Source: CBDHCC01 sp965219235 (GTDB lineage: Bacteria > Pseudomonadota > Alphaproteobacteria > Sphingomonadales > Sphingomonadaceae). From it: DNA of 64,000 bases. Positions 50,237 through 58,119 of this stretch are shown here, in pieces. Positions within the stretch are counted from its first letter, which is position 1. Each line of letters starts with the position of its first letter. Position numbers and translations under genes: made by a program. The stretch is taken from the NCBI GenBank assembly GCA_965219235.1, contig OZ244721.1, positions 1,302,001 through 1,366,000 on the forward strand, given 5' to 3'. A model generated the notes under the pieces. The model saw only the letters and a program-made list of their open reading frames with translations. It was not told where the DNA came from and searched no databases.

Positions 50237-51556
50237 TTGAACACCTCATTAAGACAAGGCTTTCATCGTCTGACACGGCGCACCCACAGAAGCAAGGCGA
50301 AGGGCCATATAGATGCCGTAGCGGGGCGGCGCGTCTCCGGTTGGGCATTCGCGGATGGCGGTGTTCAGGTTGAAGCGTTCTTGAACGACAAAGTGATTGC
50401 AAGCGTTGTTCCTCAGCAATCTAGAGTCGACGTAGCCGACAGTTTTCCAAATTTTCCCAATGCACGAACAAGCGGGTTTGTTTTGACATTGCCCGAGGCC
50501 GCTTTGCCGAAGGACACGATCTCACAGGTTAGAGTAGCAGTGCGGCAAGCATCGGCCCATGGTGCCGTCACCGGCCTGGCGGAGTTATCGATTGCAGGTG
50601 ACGATGTGATCGAAAAGGCCATCCAGGCACCCGCCAAGAGTGTGATCGGGCCTCTTCCGCAGTCCGTTACGGACGTCATCGCGGCGTTATGGCCGGAGGC
50701 TCTCGTGGATTTGACAAGCCGGCAGGGGCAGGAGCGCTCTGTCGAAAAGCTAGGCGTCATCATGGCAACACCCGACCTCCGGTCCATCCCGCCGATCGTG
50801 GAGTACACTCGGTATCTGCATTCAACTTGGACGCATTGCCAATATGTCGATCGCCATTTCCCGACAAAGAATCTGATCTCTCGCGAGGGTTCATTGGATT
50901 TCCATTGCAAGCCGAATTCCATTCGCGAGTTATTCTCGATCATACATCAGCTATACGTAAACAAATCATACGGGATTTGCGGCGATTTTGCTGAATTCGG
51001 TTGCTTTAAAGGATTCAGCTCGTCTGTGTTAAGCTACGCTTGCGAACAACTTGGCATCAAAATGCTGATTTTCGACTCCTTCGAAGGTTTGCCGCCCTCA
51101 GAGGGATCTGGGTACATGGCGGGTGAATATGCCGGGAGCCTTGAAGAGGTTATAGAGAACATCGGGAGGTTTGGCGCCATGCGCGTGGTGGAATGCCACA
51201 AGGGCTTTTTCGCCGACACCTTCAGGACTTACAGGCCACCGCCCTTGATGTGCCTTTGGATGGACGTCGACCTGGAATGTTCGGCAAAGGACCTCGTGAG
51301 CGTTGCCGACCGGCTCGATCCGCGGTCGGCGCTCTTCAGCCACGAGTGCGAACCGAAAATGTTCGTCGATGGCGCGATCGTCACAAACCCGAGGGCTGAC
51401 AACCCCATTCCTCCGGTTCTCGACCGCTTCGAACAACTTGGACGATGCCTCACAGGAGAATTTATCTATGGCAACACGGGCGCATTCTGGCCGCGCGAGG
51501 GAGGGATCCCGGTCCTCGGAAACGATCTTCTAATGAAAGTGGTCGAAATGGTCTGA
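50237..51556 (+). CDS. TylF/MycF-like methyltransferase with N-terminal beta-sandwich domain
   Basis: 439 residues from TTG 50237, chosen because AGGAGGAG lies right in front; the frame is open back to 50117. Residues about 25-105 form a GWA-type beta-sandwich seen on glycosyltransferases (GHIDAVAGRRVSGWAFADGG, SGFVLTLPEAAL). The C-terminal part is a TylF/macrocin O-methyltransferase domain: GDFAEFGCFKGFSSSVLSYA (SAM site), MLIFDSFEGLPPSEGSGYMA, HKGFFADTF, MDVDLECSAKDLV. Probably methylates a surface sugar. Low GC and position behind tRNA-Cys suggest horizontal transfer. Confidence 0.85.
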   Translation: MNTSLRQGFHRLTRRTHRSKAKGHIDAVAGRRVSGWAFADGGVQVEAFLNDKVIASVVPQQSRVDVADSFPNFPNARTSGFVLTLPEAALPKDTISQVRVAVRQASAHGAVTGLAELSIAGDDVIEKAIQAPAKSVIGPLPQSVTDVIAALWPEALVDLTSRQGQERSVEKLGVIMATPDLRSIPPIVEYTRYLHSTWTHCQYVDRHFPTKNLISREGSLDFHCKPNSIRELFSIIHQLYVNKSYGICGDFAEFGCFKGFSSSVLSYACEQLGIKMLIFDSFEGLPPSEGSGYMAGEYAGSLEEVIENIGRFGAMRVVECHKGFFADTFRTYRPPPLMCLWMDVDLECSAKDLVSVADRLDPRSALFSHECEPKMFVDGAIVTNPRADNPIPPVLDRFEQLGRCLTGEFIYGNTGAFWPREGGIPVLGNDLLMKVVEMV

Positions 51557-51643
51557 ACGCCCCATATGGACAATGCATTGTTCCTTGTATGGCCGAGTTG
51601 AAATACTTGCTTTGCGCTTGCCTTTGTTCAGTGTTGCCACCAC

Positions 51644-53077
51644 CTACCCTCCGAAGGCCTTGGCGATCGTCTTGGTCGTCGCCGCGCCGTAGGGCGGCTT
51701 GAAGCCGGCGATCTTGGCGACGTCGAGCTTGGGCTGGCGGTACACCGCTTTCGCGTGGCTGAAGGTCCGGAAGCCGTCCCGCCCGTGATAGCTGCCCATG
51801 CCCGACGGGCCGATGCCGCCGAAGGGCAGGTCCTCCATCGCGTTGTGGAAGATCACGTCGTTGACCGTCACGCCGCCGGAGATCGTGCGCGACAGCACCA
51901 TCTGCTCCTCCGCCTTGTCGCTCCCGAAATAATAGAGGCCGAGCGGACGGTCGCCCCGGTTGACCCGCGCGATCGCCTCGCCGGGCGTGCGGTAGGTGGC
52001 GATCGGCAGGACGGGGCCGAAGATTTCCTCCTGCATCACCCGCATGTCGGGCGTCGGGTCGCGCACGAGATGGAGCGGCATCTTGCGGCTGTTGGATGCC
52101 GCGAAATCCTCGCGCGCCGGATTGACGATCTCCACCCGTGCGCCCTTCGCCCGCGCGTCCTCGACCAGTTCGTACAGGCGCTCGTGGTGACGGTCGTTGA
52201 CGATCGCGGTCATGTCCGGGTTTCTGAGGATCGACGGGTACAGCTCGCCCGCCGCGCGCTTCAGCCCGGCGGCGATGGCATCCTCCATCTCCTCGGGCAC
52301 GAGCATATAGTCCGGAGCCAGGCAAATCTGGCCGGCGTTGAGCAGCTTGCCCAGCGCCACGCGCTCCGTGGTCCGCGCCACATCGGCGGAGCGGCCGACG
52401 ATCACCGGCGACTTGCCGCCCAGTTCCAGCGTCACGGGCGTCAGCGTGTCGGCGGCGGCGTGCAGGATGTGCCGGCCGATCGCGGTGGCGCCTGTGAACA
52501 GCAGATGGTCCCAGTCGAGCCTTGAGAACGCCGCGCCGACCTCCGGCCCGCCGGTCACGACCGTCACCTCCGCGGGGTCGAAATAGCGCGCGACCGCCTC
52601 GGCCATCAACTCGGAGGTGGCGGGCGTGTACTCGCTCATCTTCACGCACGCCCGGTTGCCCGCCGCCAGCGCGCCGATCAGCGGGCCGGCGGTCAGCGCG
52701 ACCGGGAAGTTCCAGGGTACGATGATGCCGACCACGCCCTTGGGCTGATACTCGACGCGCGCCGATCCGCCGAGCAGGCCGAGCGGGAAGATCGGCGAGC
52801 GCTTGTCGGGCTTCATCCAGCCGGACAGCGTCTTCGCGGTCTCCTTCGCGGTCGTGATCGAGGGCACGATGTCGGTCATCATCGACTGTTCGCGCGAGCG
52901 GTGGCCGAAATCCTCGCTCATCGCGGTGCAGAACCGCTCGCCCTCGTCCGCCAGCATCCGCGACAGCCGGCCGAGCCGGTCCTTGCGGGTGTCGAGCGTG
53001 ACCGGCAGCTCGGCCGCGAAGGCGTCGCGCTGTGCCTGGAGGAGGGGTTGGAGGTCGGGGGGCGTGGGATCGGGCAT
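51644..53077 (-). CDS. Coniferyl-aldehyde-dehydrogenase-type aldehyde dehydrogenase
   Basis: 477 residues from ATG 53077. ALDH fold: GIIVPWNFPVALTAGPLIGA, LFTGATAIGRHILHAAADTL, catalytic Glu in VTLELGGKSPVIVG, catalytic Cys in NAGQICLAPDYMLVP, EEIFGPVLPI, and LPFGGIGPSGMGSYHGRDGF. Closest known type is coniferyl aldehyde dehydrogenase (CalB-like), oxidising aromatic or fatty aldehydes with NAD. A palindromic repeat fills the upstream gap. Confidence 0.93.
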   Translation of the reverse strand: MPDPTPPDLQPLLQAQRDAFAAELPVTLDTRKDRLGRLSRMLADEGERFCTAMSEDFGHRSREQSMMTDIVPSITTAKETAKTLSGWMKPDKRSPIFPLGLLGGSARVEYQPKGVVGIIVPWNFPVALTAGPLIGALAAGNRACVKMSEYTPATSELMAEAVARYFDPAEVTVVTGGPEVGAAFSRLDWDHLLFTGATAIGRHILHAAADTLTPVTLELGGKSPVIVGRSADVARTTERVALGKLLNAGQICLAPDYMLVPEEMEDAIAAGLKRAAGELYPSILRNPDMTAIVNDRHHERLYELVEDARAKGARVEIVNPAREDFAASNSRKMPLHLVRDPTPDMRVMQEEIFGPVLPIATYRTPGEAIARVNRGDRPLGLYYFGSDKAEEQMVLSRTISGGVTVNDVIFHNAMEDLPFGGIGPSGMGSYHGRDGFRTFSHAKAVYRQPKLDVAKIAGFKPPYGAATTKTIAKAFGG

Positions 53078-53134
53078 GATGGGGGTCCTGAAGGATTTTG
53101 CGGCGGTGTAGCACGAAGCGGCTGTGGGGGCATG

Positions 53135-53289
53135 GGCGACCGCAGTCCTCCCCGGCACGGGGAGGGGGACCGCGAAGCGGTGGAGGGGCTTGCCCAAGGT
53201 GGGTCGGCGCGTGTGTGTTGGCCGACACACCTCGGCAAACCCCTCCGTCACAAGCTTCGCTCGCGCCACCTCCCCGTGCCGGGGAGGAA
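53135..53289. repeat. Palindromic GGAGGGGGAC repeat, copy 3
   Basis: CCTCCCCGGCACGGGGAGGG ... GGTGGAGGGG ... CCCCTCC ... CCACCTCCCCGTGCCGGGGA, about 155 bp; each end is itself a hairpin (CCTCCCCG-GCA-CGGGGAGG). Confidence 0.88.
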
Positions 53290-53295
53290 CTGCTC

Positions 53296-54126
53296 CTACC
53301 CCTCCCCCTCCCGCGCCAGCAGCCGTTCCGCCTGCACCAGATGCGGCCGGTCGATCATCCGGCCGTCGAGCTGCAGCGCCCCCGCCCCCGGCTCCGCCGC
53401 GAACGCGGCGACGACCGCGCGGGCGTGGGCGACTTCGGCCTGGCTCGGCGTGAAGCCCTCGTTGATCGGGGCGACCTGGCGCGGGTGGATCGCCATCATG
53501 CCGGTGAAGCCGTCGCGCCGCGCCTCGGCCACCACGCGCGCCAGCCCCGGCCCGTCGTCGAGCGCCGGGAACACCGTCTCGATCGCGGCGACCCTGGCGG
53601 CGTGGGCGGCGAACAGGGCCAGCGAGCGCACGGTGCGGTAGGGGTCGGTCAGCGTGCCGTCCGGGTGGCGCGAGGCCGACGCGCCGATCGAGGCCGGCAG
53701 GTCCTCCGCCCCCCAGGTCAGGCCCAGCATCCGCTCGCCGACCGCGCCATATTCGCCCAGCGCGAACACGCCCGCCGGAGTCTCCGTGGCGATCGGCAGC
53801 ACGGGCACGCCCAGCGCGCCGTGGACCCGTCGCACGTCGTCCGCCCCGTTCGCCTTGGGCAGCAGCACGCCGTCCAGCGCCGCCCCCGCCACAGCCGCCA
53901 CGTCGCGCTCGTGATCCGGCGTGCCCAGAGGGCTCACCCGCACGAGCGTCGTCGCGCCCAGCCCCTGCGCCAGCGCCTCGGCCACCGCGTCCCGCGCCCG
54001 CGCCTTGGCGGCCGGCACGACCGAGTCCTCCAGGTCCAGGATCACCGCGTCCGCCCCGCTCGCCACCGCCTTGGCGAAGCGCTCCGGCCGGTCGCCAGGC
54101 ACGAACAGCAGCGAGCGCAGCCTCAC
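53296..54126 (-). CDS. HpcH/HpaI-type CoA ester lyase
   Basis: 276 residues from GTG 54126. CitE/malyl-CoA-lyase-like TIM barrel: RSLLFVPGDRPERFAKAVAS, DAVILDLEDSVVP, VLLPKANGADDV, PIATETPAGVF, LGLTWGAEDLPASIGA, MMAIHPRQVAPINEGF. Cleaves or forms beta-hydroxyacyl-CoA such as malyl- or methylmalyl-CoA. Ten bases upstream lies a MaoC gene, the same partnership as in methylaspartate/ethylmalonyl-type pathways. Confidence 0.92.
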   Translation of the reverse strand: MRLRSLLFVPGDRPERFAKAVASGADAVILDLEDSVVPAAKARARDAVAEALAQGLGATTLVRVSPLGTPDHERDVAAVAGAALDGVLLPKANGADDVRRVHGALGVPVLPIATETPAGVFALGEYGAVGERMLGLTWGAEDLPASIGASASRHPDGTLTDPYRTVRSLALFAAHAARVAAIETVFPALDDGPGLARVVAEARRDGFTGMMAIHPRQVAPINEGFTPSQAEVAHARAVVAAFAAEPGAGALQLDGRMIDRPHLVQAERLLAREGEG

Positions 54127-54136
54127 GCCCCCATCC

Positions 54137-54598
54137 TCAAGAGGCCTGGCGCCGCATCAGGGCCGAGCGGGAGCAGCGGCACACCACCTCATCGCGCTGG
54201 TTCAACAGCTCGTGCGTCCAGGTCACGACGCCGGCGTTCGGCCGCGACCGGCTCTCCTTGACCGCCGTCACCTCGCTCGTCGCGCGCATGGTGTCGCCGA
54301 TGAACACCGGCTTCGGCATCGTGACCGCGTCATAGCCGAGGTTCGCCACCAGCGTCCCCAGCGTCGTCTCGCCCACCGTCAGCCCGACCATCAGCGCGAA
54401 GGTGAAGGTGCCGTTGACGAGGATCCGCCCGAACTCGCTCTCCCGCGCCGCCTCGGCGTCCAGATGCAGCGGCTGCGGGTTGTGGGTGAGGGTGGAGAAG
54501 AGCAGGTTGTCGGTCTCCGTCACCGTGCGGCGGATCGGGTGGTCGATCCGGTCGCCCACCGCCCACTCCTCGAACCACCGCCCGCTCCGCCTGTCCAT
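54137..54598 (-). CDS. MaoC family (R)-hydratase, mesaconyl-CoA-hydratase-like
   Basis: 153 residues from ATG 54598 (AAGGA 7 nt upstream). Single hot-dog domain: WFEEWAVGDRIDHPIRRTVT, FSTLTHNPQPLHLDAEAARE (catalytic Asn/His/Asp region), SEFGRILVNGTFTFALMVGL, VFIGDTMRATSEVTAVKESR. Operon with the CoA ester lyase, so a hydration/cleavage pair on a branched C4-C5 acyl-CoA is likely. Confidence 0.92.
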   Translation of the reverse strand: MDRRSGRWFEEWAVGDRIDHPIRRTVTETDNLLFSTLTHNPQPLHLDAEAARESEFGRILVNGTFTFALMVGLTVGETTLGTLVANLGYDAVTMPKPVFIGDTMRATSEVTAVKESRSRPNAGVVTWTHELLNQRDEVVCRCSRSALMRRQAS

Positions 54599-54626
54599 CT
54601 CAAGTCCTTTCGTGAAGCTCATATTC

Positions 54627-54719
54627 CGTCTTTGCGAGGAGCCGAAGGCGACGAAGCAATCCAGAGGGGTGGAGCGCCGCGCCCTCTCTGGATTGCTTCG
54701 CCTTCGGCTCGCAATGACG
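54627..54719. repeat. Palindromic CGTCATTGCGAG repeat, copy 3
   Basis: Ends CGTCTTTGCGAGGAGCCG and CGGCTCGCAATGACG with inner GAAGCAATCCAGAG / CTCTGGATTGCTTC, 93 bp, just upstream of the MaoC gene. Confidence 0.88.
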
Positions 54720-54828
54720 AGGAGCTGGCGATCTGCCCCTCCCAGACGCCGTAGCCGCCCCAATTGTGAAAATCCTTCCCAACGCCTACCTTGCACCGCA
54801 ACAACCGTCCAGCCAGAGGCCCTCTCTC

Positions 54829-56025
54829 ATGACCTTCTCCGCCGCCGATCCCGTCGTGATCCTGTCCTACGCCCGCACGCCGATGGGCAGCTTCCAGGGC
54901 GCGCTCGCGGGCGCGTCGGCGACCGAGCTGGGGGCCACGGTGGTGAAGGCGGCGATCGAGCGCGCCGGCGTGGACGGCGGCGACGTGGACCGCGTCTACA
55001 TGGGCTGCGTGCTGCCCGCCGGGCTCGGTCAGGCCCCCGCGCGCCAGGCGGCGATCGGCGCGGGCCTGCCCACGCACGTCGAGGCCACGACCGTGAACAA
55101 GGTCTGTGGATCTGGGATGCAGGCGGCCATCATGGGCGCGGAGGCGCTGGCGTCGGGTTCGATCGATCTGCTGGTCGCCGGCGGCATGGAGTCGATGACC
55201 AACGCGCCCTACCTCTCGAAGAAGCACCGCTCCGGAGCGCGGCTGGGCCATGACCAGCTGTTCGACCACATGTTCCTGGACGGGCTGGAGGACGCCTACG
55301 AGCCCGGCCGCGCGATGGGCACGTTCGCCGAGGACACCGCGCGCGAGTATCAGTTCACGCGAGAGGCGCAGGACGATTACGCCGTCCAGTCGCTGACCCG
55401 CGCGCAAGCCGCGCAGGCGGACGGCTCCTTCGACCGCGAGATCGTGCCGGTCGAGGTCACGACCCGCAAGGGCACCGTCACCGTGGACAGGGACGAGCAG
55501 CCGGCGAAGGGCGACGTCGCCAAGATCCCGACGCTCAAGGCCGCGTTCGCGAAGGAGGGCACGATCACGGCGGCCAACGCCTCGTCGATCTCCGACGGCG
55601 CGGCGGCGCTCGTGCTGACCCGCGAGAGCGTGGCCAAGGACAAGGGCCTCACCTCCGTCGCCCGCATCGTCGCCACGGCCGCGCACGCGCAGGAGCCCAA
55701 GGACTTCACCACCGCGCCCGTACCCGCGATCCGCAAGGTTCTGGAGAAGGCGGGCTGGTCGGTGGACGACGTCGACCTGTTCGAGATCAACGAGGCGTTC
55801 GCCTGCGTGCCGATGATCGCCATGCGCGACCTCGACATCCCGCACGGCAAGCTGAACGTCCATGGCGGCGGCACCTCGCTCGGCCACCCGATCGGCGCCA
55901 GTGGCGCGCGGATCATCGCCACCCTGATCGCGGCCTTGGAGAACAGCGGCGGCCGCAAGGGTGTGGCCAGCCTCTGCATCGGCGGCGGCGAGGCGACGGC
56001 GGTGGCCGTGGAGCGGGTGAACTGA
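54829..56025 (+). CDS. Acetyl-CoA C-acetyltransferase (thiolase)
   Basis: 398 residues from ATG 54829. Condenses two acetyl-CoA or cleaves acetoacetyl-CoA. Active-site Cys in VNKVCGSGMQAAIMGAEAL, then NEAFACVPMIAMRDL, His in GGGTSLGHPIGASGARI and second Cys in SLCIGGGEATAVAV. Usual length. Divergent from the MaoC/lyase operon. Confidence 0.95.
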   Translation: MTFSAADPVVILSYARTPMGSFQGALAGASATELGATVVKAAIERAGVDGGDVDRVYMGCVLPAGLGQAPARQAAIGAGLPTHVEATTVNKVCGSGMQAAIMGAEALASGSIDLLVAGGMESMTNAPYLSKKHRSGARLGHDQLFDHMFLDGLEDAYEPGRAMGTFAEDTAREYQFTREAQDDYAVQSLTRAQAAQADGSFDREIVPVEVTTRKGTVTVDRDEQPAKGDVAKIPTLKAAFAKEGTITAANASSISDGAAALVLTRESVAKDKGLTSVARIVATAAHAQEPKDFTTAPVPAIRKVLEKAGWSVDDVDLFEINEAFACVPMIAMRDLDIPHGKLNVHGGGTSLGHPIGASGARIIATLIAALENSGGRKGVASLCIGGGEATAVAVERVN

Positions 56026-56044
56026 GTCAGGTTTTAAAGCCTCG

Positions 56045-56164
56045 GTTCACCCTCACCCTTCCGCGGCTGCGCCGCTCCCTCCCTCTCCCCAGGGGAGAGG
56101 GATTGGCATCGCCCGTCCGACAGCGTCCCCTCTCCCTTGGGAGAGGGACAGGGTGAGGGTGAAC
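56045..56164. repeat. Palindromic GGGTGAGGGTGAAC repeat
   Basis: 120 bp, ends GTTCACCCTCACCCT and AGGGTGAGGGTGAAC, inner CCCTCTCCCC / GGGGAGAGGG and CCCTCTCCC / GGGAGAGGG hairpins. Has overrun the Nudix-like gene remnant next to it. Confidence 0.85.
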
Positions 56165-56204
56165 AGGGTGGTGGTCGGTGCTGGCGACGGCCGCCGACGC
56201 TCGT

Positions 56205-56280
56205 CACCCTTACTCAGCCGATCGCCCGCGAACAGCACGATCTTCGCGCCCGTGAAGTCCGCGTGCGCGCTCTCGAACAT
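56205..56280 (-). pseudogene. 5' remnant of a Nudix-hydrolase-like gene
   Basis: Starting at ATG 56280, three bases behind the SH3 gene stop, it reads FESAHADFTGAKIVLFAGDR, which resembles the N-terminal strand of Nudix hydrolases, and then runs into unrelated and palindromic repeat sequence, ending at 56053. The Nudix box is missing. Probably the second gene of an operon, cut by the repeat. Confidence 0.45.
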
Positions 56281-56282
56281 CG

Positions 56283-56753
56283 TCAGGGCTCTCCCGCCCC
56301 CCAGATCGCGGCGTCGCGGATGTAGCCCACCCGCCCCTTCAGATCGATTCGGCACCAGCCGCGGCCGCAGTCGCCCAGGCGGCCGACCACGCCCGGCTCC
56401 ACCCGCCAGTTCACATGGGCGGAGGTCGCGGGCGCGTCGTGGACGGTGGCGAGCGTGCGGACCATCGCGGTGCGGGTGTCGGACAGGAGCGTGCGCAGCA
56501 TCCAGCCCTGGGTGCCGTCGGGGTCCTCCACCTTGCGCCAGTCGTCGTGGCGCTGGATCACCTTCACCGGCAGGTCGGCGCGCCGGTAGATCCAGGTCGA
56601 GGGGAACTGGCGCCCCGGCCCCGCGCGCATCTTCGCCACGCCCGCCCGGATCGAGGCCCAGTAGGGCACGTCCGGCTGCGCCGCGGCCGGCGGTCCGAAC
56701 AGCGCCAGGCCGACCAGCAGCAGCGCGGACAGGCAGGTGCGAAGCGTGGTCAC
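56283..56753 (-). CDS. Exported SH3-domain protein
   Basis: 156 residues from GTG 56753 (GGGGGAGA upstream). Signal peptide (CLSALLLVGLALFGPPAAA), then one full bacterial SH3 unit (PYWASIRAGVAKMRAGPGRQ, IYRRADLPVKVIQRHDDWRK, GWMLRTLLS) and a second, shorter one (NWRVEPGVVGRLGDCGRGWC, GRVGYIRDAAIWG). Periplasmic; likely binds peptidoglycan. Divergent from the Amt-like gene. Confidence 0.88.
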   Translation of the reverse strand: MTTLRTCLSALLLVGLALFGPPAAAQPDVPYWASIRAGVAKMRAGPGRQFPSTWIYRRADLPVKVIQRHDDWRKVEDPDGTQGWMLRTLLSDTRTAMVRTLATVHDAPATSAHVNWRVEPGVVGRLGDCGRGWCRIDLKGRVGYIRDAAIWGAGEP

Positions 56754-56877
56754 CGTGTTGCGATCTCCCCCGGGGCGGCGCCGATCCTTATGCGGGCGCG
56801 AACGATTCGGCCAATCGGATGATCCTCTGTTAACCACGCCGCGCTTAAGGCGTACTGAACCCTTGGGAGCGCGTGCG

Positions 56878-58119
56878 ATGAAACGGTGGATGGCGGCGGG
56901 ACTTGTGGCGGCCTGGGCCGCGCCCGCGGCGGCGGCTCTGCCGTCGCTGCCGGCGCGCGAGGTGCAGGTGTTGCTGGCGGCGGACAGCGGCGACACGGCG
57001 TGGCTCCTGACCGCGACGCTCGCGCTCGCCGCCAGCGTGTTCGCCGCCCGTCGCGGCGCGGGGACGCGACTGCTGATCGGACTGGCCGCTCTGCTGGCGG
57101 TGGCGTGGCTGCTGGTCGGCTATTCGCTGGCTTTCGCGCCGGGGTCGGGCTGGATCGGCGGCACCGGCGCGCTGGCGCTCGGCGGCCTGGCGGACGTGCG
57201 GGTGGACACCGCCGTGCCCGAGAGCGCGTTCGCGCTGTGGGAATACGCCGTCGTGCTGTTCGCCGCCGCCACGGCGATGTCCGCCTGCGCGAGTCGCGCG
57301 CGGGGCGCGTGGCTGTTCGGCTTCGCCACCCTGTGGCTGATGCTGACCTGGGTGCCGGTGGCCCATTGGCTGCGCTCCGACGGCTGGCTGGCGGTCCGCG
57401 GCGTGCTGGACACCGGCGGCGGCGTGTCGGTGCATCTGGTCGCCGGCATCACCGCGCTGGTGCTGACGCGGTTCGTGCGCGAGCCGCGACACGTGCCGGC
57501 GTTGGGCGGCTGGCCGCTGCCGGCGCTCGCCGGGACGCTTGCGCTCGTCGCCGGCTCCGCGCTGGCCGCGAGCGACGACGCGTCCACCATGCTCCTGTCG
57601 GTGCTGGCCGGAGCGGCGGCGGGCGGGCTGGTGTGGCTCGCCGCCGGCCTCGGCCTGACGGAGGAGACCGCGCCCGATCCCGCCGTCGGAGCGCTGGGTG
57701 GCGCCGTCGCGGTCAGCGCGGGGGCCGGCGCGATGGGCCTGGTCGCGGCGCTGGCGCTCGGCGCTTTGGCCGCCGGCGCGATGCTGTTCGCGGGCCGCCT
57801 CCTCCCGCGACCGACCACGGGGCTGATGGTCGCCCTCGTGCACGGTGGCGGTGCCCTGTTGGGCGCGCTCGCGGCCCCGTTGCTGGTGGTCCCGGCGCTG
57901 GGGGGACCGGGCTATGTCGAGGGCGGACCGGGCCTCGCCTACAGCGTCGGCGCGCAGGCGATCGCGCTGCTCGTCACGGCGGTGTGGACCGCCGTCGCCG
58001 GGGCGATCGCGGCGGTGATGATGTCGGCGGTGGTCGCGCCGACCCTCACCCGGCGCGAGGCGGAGGCGATCACGCTCCTGTCAGAATCCGATCGACGAGT
58101 TGGCGCACCGTCGGCGTGA
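56878..58119 (+). CDS. Ammonium-transporter-like membrane protein, possibly degenerate
   Basis: 413 residues with signal-like N-terminus and about eleven hydrophobic helices. Amt/Rh marks: DTAWLLTATLALA, LVGYSLAFAPGSGWIGG, WVPVAHWL, GVLDTGGGVSVHLVAGITAL (keeps the Asp and first pore His). The region that should carry the second pore His reads DPAVGALGGAVAVSAGAGAM with Ala/Val instead, and the helices are unusually Ala-rich. No glnK next to it. It may be a non-conducting or altered-substrate paralogue. Confidence 0.75.
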   Translation: MKRWMAAGLVAAWAAPAAAALPSLPAREVQVLLAADSGDTAWLLTATLALAASVFAARRGAGTRLLIGLAALLAVAWLLVGYSLAFAPGSGWIGGTGALALGGLADVRVDTAVPESAFALWEYAVVLFAAATAMSACASRARGAWLFGFATLWLMLTWVPVAHWLRSDGWLAVRGVLDTGGGVSVHLVAGITALVLTRFVREPRHVPALGGWPLPALAGTLALVAGSALAASDDASTMLLSVLAGAAAGGLVWLAAGLGLTEETAPDPAVGALGGAVAVSAGAGAMGLVAALALGALAAGAMLFAGRLLPRPTTGLMVALVHGGGALLGALAAPLLVVPALGGPGYVEGGPGLAYSVGAQAIALLVTAVWTAVAGAIAAVMMSAVVAPTLTRREAEAITLLSESDRRVGAPSA

